Below, one piece after another: positions 29,996 to 37,917 of a stretch of DNA of 64,000 nt. The notes under the pieces are model-generated. The model saw only the letters and a list, made by a program, of their open reading frames with translations, was not told where the DNA came from and searched no databases. How positions within the stretch are numbered: the first letter of the stretch is position 1; each line of letters opens with the position of its first letter. The position numbers were made by a program, and so were the translations under genes. Source of the stretch: Paraburkholderia sp. (GTDB lineage: Bacteria > Pseudomonadota > Gammaproteobacteria > Burkholderiales > Burkholderiaceae); contig NZ_SCRP01000002.1 of the NCBI RefSeq assembly GCF_004298475.1, positions 354,062 through 418,061 of the forward strand, read 5' to 3'.

Positions 29996-30850
29996 TCACT
30001 TGTCGTAGCGATACACACCTTGCCCGGTCTTGCGGCCGAGCTGGCCCGCCGCGACCTTCTCGCGCAGCAGCGGACAGGCGCGATACTTCGAGTCCCCGAA
30101 GTCTTTCAGGAACACGTCCATCACGGAGAGGCACACGTCGAGACCGATCAGGTCCGCCAGCGCGAGCGGCCCAATCGGATGATTGGCGCCGAGCTTCATG
30201 CCGGCGTCGATCTCCTCGGCGCTCGCCGTGCCTTCCGCGAGCACGAAGAACGCTTCGTTGATCATCGGCACGAGAATGCGGTTCACCACGAAGCCCGGTG
30301 AATTCTTCACGTCGATGGGCGTCTTGTCGAGGCGCTTCGCGAGTTCGTGGACGTCCTGCGCGATCTGTGCGCGCGTCTGCAAACCGCGGATCACTTCCAC
30401 CAGCGGCATCATCGGCACCGGATTGAAAAAATGCATGCCGATAAAGCGCGATGGATCGGCCAGCGTCGTTGCGAGCGCCGTGATCGAAATCGACGACGTG
30501 TTCGACGCGATGATCGCATCCGGCCGCGCAGCGGCTTCGATCTGCTTGAGAATGCGCGTCTTGAGTTCGGCGTTCTCGGTCGCGGCCTCGATCACGAGAT
30601 CCACGCCCGCGAGACGCTGGTAATCGGTGGACGTTTCGATGTGCGTGAGCGCCGCGTCGCGCACGTCGGCGGCGAGCTTGCCCTTCGAAACGAGCCGCTC
30701 GAGGCTGTGCGTGAGCGTCGCCACGCCTTTTGCGAGCGCTGCGTCGGTCACGTCGATCATCACCGCCTTCAGGCCCGCGACCGCCACCGCCTGCGCGATA
30801 CCGTTGCCCATCGTGCCCGCACCCACGATCCCCACCGATTCGATAGCCAT
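29996..30850 (-). CDS. paaH: 3-hydroxybutyryl-CoA dehydrogenase
   Basis: 284 residues: NAD-binding GAGTMGNGIAQA at residues 10-21, catalytic region SNTSSISITALA and MHFFNPVPMMPLVEVIRG, then the C-terminal dimerisation domain (VNRILVPMINEAFFVLAEG). Oxidises 3-hydroxyacyl-CoA to 3-oxoacyl-CoA, in butanoate/PHB or phenylacetate metabolism; the short single-domain form fits Hbd/PaaH. It is the last conserved gene before the accessory island. Confidence 0.93.
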   Translation of the reverse strand: MAIESVGIVGAGTMGNGIAQAVAVAGLKAVMIDVTDAALAKGVATLTHSLERLVSKGKLAADVRDAALTHIETSTDYQRLAGVDLVIEAATENAELKTRILKQIEAAARPDAIIASNTSSISITALATTLADPSRFIGMHFFNPVPMMPLVEVIRGLQTRAQIAQDVHELAKRLDKTPIDVKNSPGFVVNRILVPMINEAFFVLAEGTASAEEIDAGMKLGANHPIGPLALADLIGLDVCLSVMDVFLKDFGDSKYRACPLLREKVAAGQLGRKTGQGVYRYDK

Positions 30851-31185
30851 GTCTCGTCCTCGCTCTTCTGTCTGCGACGCCGGCGCATCGCGTATCTGGA
30901 ATGCCGGTGGTGCGGTGCACCAATGTCTGACAGTTTAGCGGGTGTGGGGAATGGGTGGTGCGGGTGTGGGCGCGCGTTCGGCGCTGAAATGGCGCGAAGT
31001 GCCGCACTTCGAGTGACGCTTCGTCGGCAGGGTTGGGGATGCTCTATCCGATTCATCGGTGGTCGGTGCGTTCGTACGCGTCCGAATTTTGAAAATTTTT
31101 CGTGCCCGCAATGTGCGCATCACAAATGAAAAACATCATATGTCGTGTTTAGTGGTGCGAATCTGTAATTTTTGGACACACCAAC
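30851..31185. other. Island left border region
   Basis: GC-rich up to about 31080, then abruptly AT-rich. No gene, tRNA or integrase is visible at the transition. Confidence 0.5.
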
Positions 31186-31221
31186 GCTTCGTTAAACATT
31201 TTTAGCGAAGCCCGATTTTTT
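31186..31221 (+). terminator. Terminator-like hairpin before the leader-peptide gene
   Basis: 11-bp stem GCTTCGTTAAA / TTTAGCGAAGC (one G-T pair), loop CATT, followed by CCGATTTTTT. It lies 46 bp upstream of the peptide ATG, with no + strand gene before it, so it is either the end of a lost gene or an attenuator. Confidence 0.65.
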
Positions 31222-31267
31222 AACGCAGCCATTCCATTTCCGATTCTTTATTAATCTGGAGATTCAA

Positions 31268-31345
31268 ATGAAAGAGCTTACCGCCTCTGAAATTTCTTCC
31301 GTCTCGGGTGCCGATGGTCTGGAGCGTGTTAGGCACTTTGGATAA
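31268..31345 (+). pseudogene. Truncated double-glycine-type leader peptide of a secreted peptide
   Basis: ATG 31268 with a GGAG Shine-Dalgarno encodes MKELTASEISSVSGADG, then LERVRHFG and a stop. The first 15 residues match the double-glycine leader pattern of bacteriocin and microcin precursors (MrELtxxEixxVSGG), with GA in place of GG. The codons after about residue 18 lie inside the end of an IS-like element (31322 onward), so the mature peptide has been replaced. Such leaders are cut by C39-peptidase ABC exporters; a wrecked exporter of that type lies at 40368-42967. Confidence 0.6.
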
Positions 31346-31938
31346 TAGGTGCGGCATGAACAAGCATAAGCATGGCGAAGACGACGAAGTGCAGGCCTGC
31401 GAGAGTTTCAGGCAGACGCTCGTAGTCGCGTGCCAGCCGCCTGAAGCGGTTCAGCCATCCGAAGCCGCGCTCGACCACCCAGCGGCGCGGCAGCAGCACA
31501 AAGCCTTTCTTCGCCTCGGGCAGTTTGATGACCTGCAATTGCATGCCTTCGTCGCGCGCGGCCTGCGCAGCCGTGTCACCCGTATTGCCCTGGTCAGCAA
31601 AGGCGAGTTTCACCGTCTGACCCGTGACGTGCTGAACTTGACGCGCAAGCTCGCCCACCTGCGCACGCTCCTGCTCGTTGGCAGGCGTAATGTGCACCGC
31701 GAGCAGCATGCCCAGCGTATCGACAGCCATATGAACCTTGCTGCCCCGCTTGCGCTTGTGGCCGTCATAGCCCGCGCGCGGTCCGCTTTCGCACGTGGAC
31801 TGCAACGTGCGTCCATCCAGAATCACTGCACTGGGCTGAGCCTGGCGTTCCTGCGCCACGCGCAGCACCGAACGCAAATCGTTGACCATCGCCTCGAAGC
31901 CAGGTTGCCAGGTTTCGCTGCAAATACCTAACACCCTC
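31322..31938 (-). mobile_element. Internally deleted IS5-like insertion element (617 bp)
   Basis: Bounded by near-perfect 12-bp inverted repeats GAGCGTGTTAGG (31322-31333) and CCTAACACCCTC (31927-31938). It contains a transposase gene missing its N-terminal part. No target duplication is apparent at the two outer junctions, which suggests an adjacent deletion. The right end touches the ribosome site of the next gene; the left end truncates the peptide gene. The exact subgroup was not determined. Confidence 0.8.
31329..31934 (-). pseudogene. IS5-family transposase, N-terminally truncated
   Basis: About 200 residues remain, opening at a GTG inside the terminal repeat. The DDE catalytic residues are still present (VILDGRTL, FADQGNTG, VVERGFGWLNRFRRLARDYE), and the C-terminus HAAPIIQSA reaches the far end of the element. 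Full-length relatives are about 270 residues, so roughly 70 N-terminal residues (DNA-binding part) are missing. Probably inactive, but mobilisable in trans since both ends remain. Confidence 0.82.
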
Positions 31939-31950
31939 TAGGAGAGTGCA

Positions 31951-32574
31951 ATGGCAAATATCCCTAGTGTCATCACTTATAAGCTACCTGAGTTCGCTGA
32001 GTTCCCGTCAAACATAGCGAAATGGAAAGTAGATACCAATAGGGCTGTCCTGTTGATACACGACATGCAAAAATATTTTATTCGATCATTTGATGATGAA
32101 ATTAAAATTAAATTGATCAAGAATATTTATTTAATAAAGAATTGGTGCATCGAAAATAATATACCTGTTGCCTACTCTGCTCAACCCGGAGGCATGAACG
32201 AGGAGCAGCGTGGATTATTAAAAGATTTCTGGGGCGCGGGCATGAAGATAGCCGCAGAAGATCGAGAGGTTATTGATGAAATCTCGCCAACATCAGAAGA
32301 TTGGCAATTTGAGAAATGGCGATACAGCGCATTTTATCGTTCAAATCTGCTTAAAAAAATAAAAGAAAACAAAAGAGATCAACTCTTAATAACTGGGGTG
32401 TATGCCCATATTGGAGTCTTGGCAACAGCAGTAGAATCTTTTACCAACGATCTTGAAACATTTGTGGTAGGGGATGCCATTGCAGATTTCTCCCATAGCC
32501 ATCATCGACTGACAATGGAATATGCCGCAGAACGTTGCGCCGTCGTAATCCCCACTCAGGATATTTTGTCATGA
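31951..32574 (+). CDS. phzD: PhzD-type isochorismatase (ADIC hydrolase)
   Basis: 207 residues, exactly the PhzD length. The catalytic residues fall at the PhzD positions: Asp38 in LIHDMQKYF and Lys122 in EKWRYSAF. The isochorismatase cysteine region reads GVYAHIGVLATA, with Val as in PhzD rather than the Cys of EntB-type enzymes. Expected reaction: 2-amino-2-desoxyisochorismate to trans-2,3-dihydro-3-hydroxyanthranilate plus pyruvate. AGGAG at 31940-31944 is separated from the IS end by one base. Codon use is AT-rich, unlike the flanks. Its stop overlaps phzE (ATGA). Confidence 0.92.
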   Translation: MANIPSVITYKLPEFAEFPSNIAKWKVDTNRAVLLIHDMQKYFIRSFDDEIKIKLIKNIYLIKNWCIENNIPVAYSAQPGGMNEEQRGLLKDFWGAGMKIAAEDREVIDEISPTSEDWQFEKWRYSAFYRSNLLKKIKENKRDQLLITGVYAHIGVLATAVESFTNDLETFVVGDAIADFSHSHHRLTMEYAAERCAVVIPTQDILS

Positions 32575-34544
32575 GCACGATAAATTCGTCTGCCACTATT
32601 AATACCAACGAATTTGCATCAATTTTCTCCCCTTCCCCAGAGCCATTTGCCATTCTATATCGACCAGAAAGCTCCCCCAATGAATCAGTGGATATATTCA
32701 CCTGCGATGTAAAAATCGCAGAAGAGATCGGTGAAATTACAATTAACAGAAATCGCAACACAAACGGAGATAACTTCTACTCCACTCTTGTACTAATTCC
32801 GTATAGACAAATCAAGGAGAGAGGGTTTGACTTTGTTGATGATCATACGCCTCTTGTTGTCATGGAAGTCAAAACTCAAACAAAACTACCTAAAAAACTT
32901 CTTGTTGAATATATTAATAACATCCCCATTACGCTAGACGAAGGACGCTACGACATAGACGATGATGAATATGGGAAGATAGCCAGATCGATTATTACTG
33001 AGGAAATCAGGAAAGGCGCTGGCGCCAACTTTGTATTAAAAAGATCTTACATATCAAAAATTAATGGCTACGACATTCAAAAGGCCCTCTCAATTTACAA
33101 GAATGTGCTAGAGCGGGAGATGGGAGCATATTGGATTTTTATTGTCTATACCGGCGATATGACTTTAATAGGAGCAACTCCAGAACGGCATGTAAGCCTG
33201 TCCGAAAGGAAGATAACGATGAATCCCATCAGTGGGACATACCGTTATCCGAAAACCGGCCCCTCAGTTAGAGGGCTGCTGGACTTTCTGGAGGACAATA
33301 AGGAAGTAGAAGAACTTTACATGGTAGTAGATGAAGAGTTGAAGATGATGTCTCGAATTTGTGACGCAGAACCAACTCTCACGGGGCCGTATATAAAAGA
33401 AATGACAAAATTAGCCCATACGGAATATCTCATCGAGGGAACAACTTTTCTGAGCCCACAAAAAATAATTAAAGAAGCACTTTTCGCCCCCACTATTACA
33501 GGCAGCCCCCTGGAGAACGCCTTTCGCGTAATAAAAAAATACGAGCCAAATGGAAGAGGATATTATGGAGGGGTAATCTCGCTATTCGGCTCAGATAAAA
33601 ATGGACTTGATTACATCGACTCATCAATATTAATTAGAACAGCGCAAATTGATACTTCCGGCGAGCTTAAGATAAGCGTAGGATCAACTTTGATTAGAAG
33701 TTCCAACCCCATAACGGAGGCTTTTGAAACCACAACAAAGGCCGCAGGATTATTGTCGGCAATAAAACAAGCACAGAACGAAAATAACTCAAACAGCCCT
33801 ACCTTCAATAGGATTAATTTTCACGAACTACCAGAGGTCCAGAACTCACTAAAGTCGCGCAACAGTTTTATATCGAATTTCTGGCAAAAAGAATTCAAGC
33901 AAAAGCATCGATATGTTAGCTCCCTTCAAGGGCTGAAAACGTTAATAGTTGATGCAGAGGATACGTTTACGTCCATGCTATTCCACCTTATTCGAGCACT
34001 TGGGCTGAATGTTGTGGTGGCTAAACATGACGAACACTACAGTGTTAAAAATTTTGATGTTATTGTACTTGGCCCGGGGCCAGGAAACCCAGAGAACAAG
34101 AGTGACATTCGGATTATCAATATTGAAAAAACAATAAAAAATGTCATTCTCGAAGGAATTCCATTTTTGGCTATTTGCCTGAGCCACCAAATACTTTGCT
34201 CGCATCTTGGGATCAATATCTCCCTAAACGAATCACCCAGCCAAGGACTACAGAAAGAGATCGACCTGTTTGGCGATAAAGAGCGCGTAGGATTTTACAA
34301 CTCCTATACTGGAATATCCACAGCAAATAAATACTCGATGGATCGGCTGGGATTAATTGAAATATCCAGGGATGAAATCACAAATGAAGTACATGCCGTA
34401 AGAGGAGAAACGTTTTCATCAATGCAATTTCATCCCGAATCCATCTTGACTCAAAATGGAGTTGATATTCTAGAAAAAAGACTCGTCGAAATTTTTTCAA
34501 AGAAAAATAAAAACACCCTTAGACCGGCGTTAGCCTCCCAATAA
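32571..34544 (+). CDS. phzE: PhzE-type 2-amino-2-desoxyisochorismate synthase
   Basis: 657 residues from ATG 32571, overlapping the phzD stop; PhzE proteins are about 630. The N-terminal chorismate-utilising domain (about 120-415) contains PISGTYRYP, VDEELKMMSRICD, GSPLENAFRVI and YYGGVISLFG. The C-terminal glutamine amidotransferase domain (about 455-645) contains GPGPGNPE, the Cys nucleophile in AICLSHQ, the PhzE-like DLFGDKERVGFYNSY, and His/Glu in QFHPES. Makes ADIC from chorismate and glutamine. The single-chain order and the DLFG segment fit PhzE rather than TrpEG. AT-rich. Confidence 0.92.
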   Translation: MSTINSSATINTNEFASIFSPSPEPFAILYRPESSPNESVDIFTCDVKIAEEIGEITINRNRNTNGDNFYSTLVLIPYRQIKERGFDFVDDHTPLVVMEVKTQTKLPKKLLVEYINNIPITLDEGRYDIDDDEYGKIARSIITEEIRKGAGANFVLKRSYISKINGYDIQKALSIYKNVLEREMGAYWIFIVYTGDMTLIGATPERHVSLSERKITMNPISGTYRYPKTGPSVRGLLDFLEDNKEVEELYMVVDEELKMMSRICDAEPTLTGPYIKEMTKLAHTEYLIEGTTFLSPQKIIKEALFAPTITGSPLENAFRVIKKYEPNGRGYYGGVISLFGSDKNGLDYIDSSILIRTAQIDTSGELKISVGSTLIRSSNPITEAFETTTKAAGLLSAIKQAQNENNSNSPTFNRINFHELPEVQNSLKSRNSFISNFWQKEFKQKHRYVSSLQGLKTLIVDAEDTFTSMLFHLIRALGLNVVVAKHDEHYSVKNFDVIVLGPGPGNPENKSDIRIINIEKTIKNVILEGIPFLAICLSHQILCSHLGINISLNESPSQGLQKEIDLFGDKERVGFYNSYTGISTANKYSMDRLGLIEISRDEITNEVHAVRGETFSSMQFHPESILTQNGVDILEKRLVEIFSKKNKNTLRPALASQ

Positions 34545-34562
34545 TTAATCAAAAGGACGGAC

Positions 34563-36032
34563 ATGAATCAGATAATATCTGCAGAGCACAAAGCAGATAG
34601 TAGAGCCTGGCTTGGACTCACGGTCGTTTTAAGCCTGGTTTTGCTGGTTGCCATGGATGGCTCTGTGTTGTACCTGGCAATGCCAAAAGTTGCCGCATCA
34701 CTACAACCAACGGCCGACCAGGCATTATGGATATTAGATATATACGGATTCATTGTGGGATCGTTATTAGTGGCTTTCGGAAATATCGGAGACCATTACG
34801 GCAGACTCAAGTTGCTAGTCGCAGGATCATTAACATTTGGACTGGGTTCAACTCTTGCGGCATATTCAACGTCGGCAGAAATGCTAATCATATCGCGGGC
34901 TATCATGGGGCTCGGTGGTGCAACACTATTACCCTCTGGGCTTGCTATTGTAAGTAACCTATTTTTAAATCCTCGACAACGTGCACAGGCAATAGGGATT
35001 TTTGCGGCCACATTTGCCGGAGGATTCGCAATTGGTCCAATTATAGGAGGTACTTTACTAAGCAGGTACGATTGGGGAGTGGTTTTTTTAATTAATATAC
35101 CAGTTATTTTTTTATTTCTTTTAGGAGCCTGGAAACTGCTTAAAGACGTTAAGCAAGAAAATTATGGGAAAATCGATCTATTGAGTTTAGCGCTTTCTTT
35201 TGCTGGAATTTTATCTTTTATATATTCATTGAAGCATGGTGCCGCAGAAGGAATATCACTGAGCCAGATTGCCATCGGGCTTTTTGGCGCGGTTACTTTA
35301 TCTTGGTTCATAAGACGCCAAAAATACATAAAGCACCCCTTGCTTGATCTTTCTTTATTTAAAGATCGAATTTTTTTAATTGCGATCGGCACCGGATTAT
35401 TGTCCTTAGTGGTATGGGCAGCATCGGGCTATTTAACGGCAACATATCTACAATCAGTTCTCGGATATGATGTATTAACCGCCGCATTCCTGGCCATACC
35501 TGGAGCATTAGTTCTGACCGCGACTTGTATTTGGACCAACGAAATTGTTGAGAGAGTTGGCAGGAAGAACGCGCTTATTATGACGCATATTCTAATAAGT
35601 CTTGGCGTTCTTATATTGCTTTGGACTACTACGGATAACGGTGTTGCCGCATTCATCGCCTCAACGATGATTGCTGGGGTTGGATATGGCCTTTCCTTTA
35701 GCTTAGTTGCAGAGATAGCAGTTTCTGCAGTTCCCAAAGAAAGAGCTGGAGCCGCAGCCTCTTTGGCAGAGACTAGCAATGAAATAGGAAATGCCCTTGG
35801 TATTTCTATACTGGGATCGTTGGCTGCTTTTCATTTTAGGATATATGGCCCAGATATTGCCGGCACATTTAATGAAACTCTTATCAAAGCTGCGCAGTCA
35901 GCGGAGATCATTGATGAAGCCAGAAAAACATTCGTCGATGGCATGCATATAGCCCTCGGGGTAGGCGGAAGCATCACGCTGGCATTAGCGATTTTGGCGA
36001 TATTTTGGTTGCCCAAGAAACTTCCTGAATAA
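34563..36032 (+). CDS. MFS exporter, DHA2 (14-TM) family
   Basis: 489 residues with about 14 hydrophobic helices. Start region VAMDGSVLYLAMPKVAASLQ and the motif A-like GNIGDHYGRLKLLV place it in the EmrB/QacA/SmvA-like drug exporters. The AAGGAC Shine-Dalgarno starts 11 nt before the ATG and the gene lies 18 bp after phzE. Co-directional within the phz/CAR cluster, so the likely role is export of, and self-protection from, the cluster product. AT-rich. Confidence 0.9.
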   Translation: MNQIISAEHKADSRAWLGLTVVLSLVLLVAMDGSVLYLAMPKVAASLQPTADQALWILDIYGFIVGSLLVAFGNIGDHYGRLKLLVAGSLTFGLGSTLAAYSTSAEMLIISRAIMGLGGATLLPSGLAIVSNLFLNPRQRAQAIGIFAATFAGGFAIGPIIGGTLLSRYDWGVVFLINIPVIFLFLLGAWKLLKDVKQENYGKIDLLSLALSFAGILSFIYSLKHGAAEGISLSQIAIGLFGAVTLSWFIRRQKYIKHPLLDLSLFKDRIFLIAIGTGLLSLVVWAASGYLTATYLQSVLGYDVLTAAFLAIPGALVLTATCIWTNEIVERVGRKNALIMTHILISLGVLILLWTTTDNGVAAFIASTMIAGVGYGLSFSLVAEIAVSAVPKERAGAAASLAETSNEIGNALGISILGSLAAFHFRIYGPDIAGTFNETLIKAAQSAEIIDEARKTFVDGMHIALGVGGSITLALAILAIFWLPKKLPE

Positions 36033-36064
36033 ACCATCTTAACAATAGCCTAAATGGTTTTAAT

Positions 36065-37828
36065 ATGCGCCTAGCTCGAATTGTCTCTCAAGTAATGCAA
36101 AAGAATACAAACCGCCCTGCTATTGGAGAGCGTGAAGTAAAATATATCACAGATAAAAAAACAGGTCAGGTTCGCATAGAACTGCTAAATAGCTATAGGA
36201 CAATTACGTTTGGCCAAATGTGGGCCAAAGCGGAGGCAATTGCAAATAATTGGTATCGCAGCAGTCACTCTATTCTGAGGGATGGAGATCGAGTCGCAAT
36301 AATTTCGTTTACTAGTGGCGACTACGCCACTATAGATCTCGCTTGCATTCGTCTCGGCGCGGTATCAATACATTTGCAGGCGAATTCATCTCATGAACAA
36401 TTAAAATTAATAATTGAAGAGACTAGCCCAAAGATAATTGCTGCGAGCATCGAATATTTAGAAACTGCGGTAAGTCTTGCAAAATCAATCGATTCAATCA
36501 GTCAAATTGTTGTCTTTGACTATCATCACAATGTTGATGAGCACTCGGCCGTTTTAAAAAAATTTAGTGATGAATTGATTGACTCAGATAGAAAGATCTT
36601 CATTGAATCATTAAGTGAGATCATTCAGGCCGGTGAAAAAATGCCTGCTGCGCCATTCCCGGACGATGCGGAAAATAACGATCCGCTATCTATGCTTATT
36701 TACACGTCTGGTAGCACTGGTTCCCCCAAGGGAGCTATGTATACAGAAAAATTAGCATCTGGTATGTGGGGAGGTTCTTGGTCAAAAATCTTTTCGGATG
36801 AGATTGCAATCACCATTCACTATATGCCAATGAGCCATGTGGCTGGGCATTCATCCCTCAAGAATACTCTTGCACGAGGGGGGTGTAGTTATTTTACATC
36901 CAGGAGCAACTTATCTAGTTTTTTTGAAGATATCTCTTTAATACGACCAACAGAGCTATCGTTGGTACCTCGCGTCTGTGAATTGATTTATCAGAGATAC
37001 AATAGCGAATTACTTAAAAGAAAAGCTACCGAAAAAAACGATATTGATGTAGAAGAGAATCTAATGAAAGAGTTTAGATTTAAACTCTTGGGCGGACGAG
37101 TTGCCTGGGCTGGATGTGCATCTGCTCCGCTTTCCAAATATCTGTCGGACTTCATTGAGTCTGTTCTGGGAATAGAGCTTCATAGTATTTACGGATCTAC
37201 TGAGGCCGGCGTTGTCTGGATGGATAATAAATTAATGAAGCCCCCAGTAATTGATTATAAAATAATTGATGTTCCTGAACTAGGATATTTGACGTCCGAT
37301 AAGCCATATTCAAGGGGTGAGTTGTTATTAAAAACTGAGTCAATAATACCGGGCTACTACAAAAGGCCGGAGCTAAATGCTGAAATATTTGATGATGAGG
37401 GATATTACATAACTGGAGACATAGTTAAGGAGGTCAGTGATGGGAATCTTTATTTTGTGGATAGACGTCGTAACGTTGTCAAGCTTTCCCAAGGTGAATT
37501 TATCGCCACAGCTAATCTGGAAACAATTTATGGAGCTAGCCCGCTGATTAAGGATATTTTTATTTACGCCAACAGCGAATGGTCGTCTCCCTTGGCGGTA
37601 ATTGTGCCCACTTCCGATGTATTGAAACAACATAATGAAAAAGAATCTTTCGTCAAAAGATTAATACGAGATTCTTTGCGAGAAATAGCAAAGAAATCTG
37701 CCCTTAAAAGCTATGAAATTCCAAGAGATTTTTTGATAGAGAAAATTCCTTTTGTCTTGAATGGTTTGTTATCTGACCACGGCAAGCCGATTTGGCCAAA
37801 ACTGCGCTCACACTATATTGATCATTAA
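36065..37828 (+). CDS. Carboxylic acid reductase, adenylation (A) domain part
   Basis: 587 residues, an AMP-forming adenylation domain of the CAR/long-chain acyl-CoA ligase type: MLIYTSGSTGSPKGAMYTE (P-loop), YGSTEAGVVW, GYYKRPE, YYITGDIV, DRRRNVVKLSQGEF, and the C-terminal SYEIPRDFLIEKIPF. The last residues PKLRSHYIDH match the stretch where CAR proteins run on into the carrier domain, but TAA intervenes at 37826. The following frame continues the CAR homology, so the gene appears split by a one-base shift. Ribosome site weak. Expected to activate an aryl or cyclohexadienyl carboxylate as acyl-AMP. Confidence 0.88.
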   Translation: MRLARIVSQVMQKNTNRPAIGEREVKYITDKKTGQVRIELLNSYRTITFGQMWAKAEAIANNWYRSSHSILRDGDRVAIISFTSGDYATIDLACIRLGAVSIHLQANSSHEQLKLIIEETSPKIIAASIEYLETAVSLAKSIDSISQIVVFDYHHNVDEHSAVLKKFSDELIDSDRKIFIESLSEIIQAGEKMPAAPFPDDAENNDPLSMLIYTSGSTGSPKGAMYTEKLASGMWGGSWSKIFSDEIAITIHYMPMSHVAGHSSLKNTLARGGCSYFTSRSNLSSFFEDISLIRPTELSLVPRVCELIYQRYNSELLKRKATEKNDIDVEENLMKEFRFKLLGGRVAWAGCASAPLSKYLSDFIESVLGIELHSIYGSTEAGVVWMDNKLMKPPVIDYKIIDVPELGYLTSDKPYSRGELLLKTESIIPGYYKRPELNAEIFDDEGYYITGDIVKEVSDGNLYFVDRRRNVVKLSQGEFIATANLETIYGASPLIKDIFIYANSEWSSPLAVIVPTSDVLKQHNEKESFVKRLIRDSLREIAKKSALKSYEIPRDFLIEKIPFVLNGLLSDHGKPIWPKLRSHYIDH

Positions 37829-37917
37829 CTCGTCTTTATGAAAGCTCCCTCAATAAAGAAGCGGAGACATTACTTGATATATATAAAAATGGAGAAGAGC
37901 AGAGCGCACTTGATACG

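Noticed and set aside
31951-34544. Complete phenazine biosynthesis operon
   Set aside because: Only phzD and phzE homologues are present; no phzA/B, phzC, phzF or phzG is found anywhere in the window.
31951-37828. Siderophore (catecholate) cluster, because isochorismatase and AMP ligase occur together
   Set aside because: The isochorismatase has PhzD-specific residues and length, the partner is PhzE with an amidotransferase domain rather than EntC, and the AMP ligase is the CAR type followed by a reductase, not a DHB-AMP ligase with NRPS.
37838-37840. ATG as the start of the CAR T-R part
   Set aside because: It is in another frame and its reading ends shortly; only TTG 37918 or ATG 37921 lie in the T-R frame.
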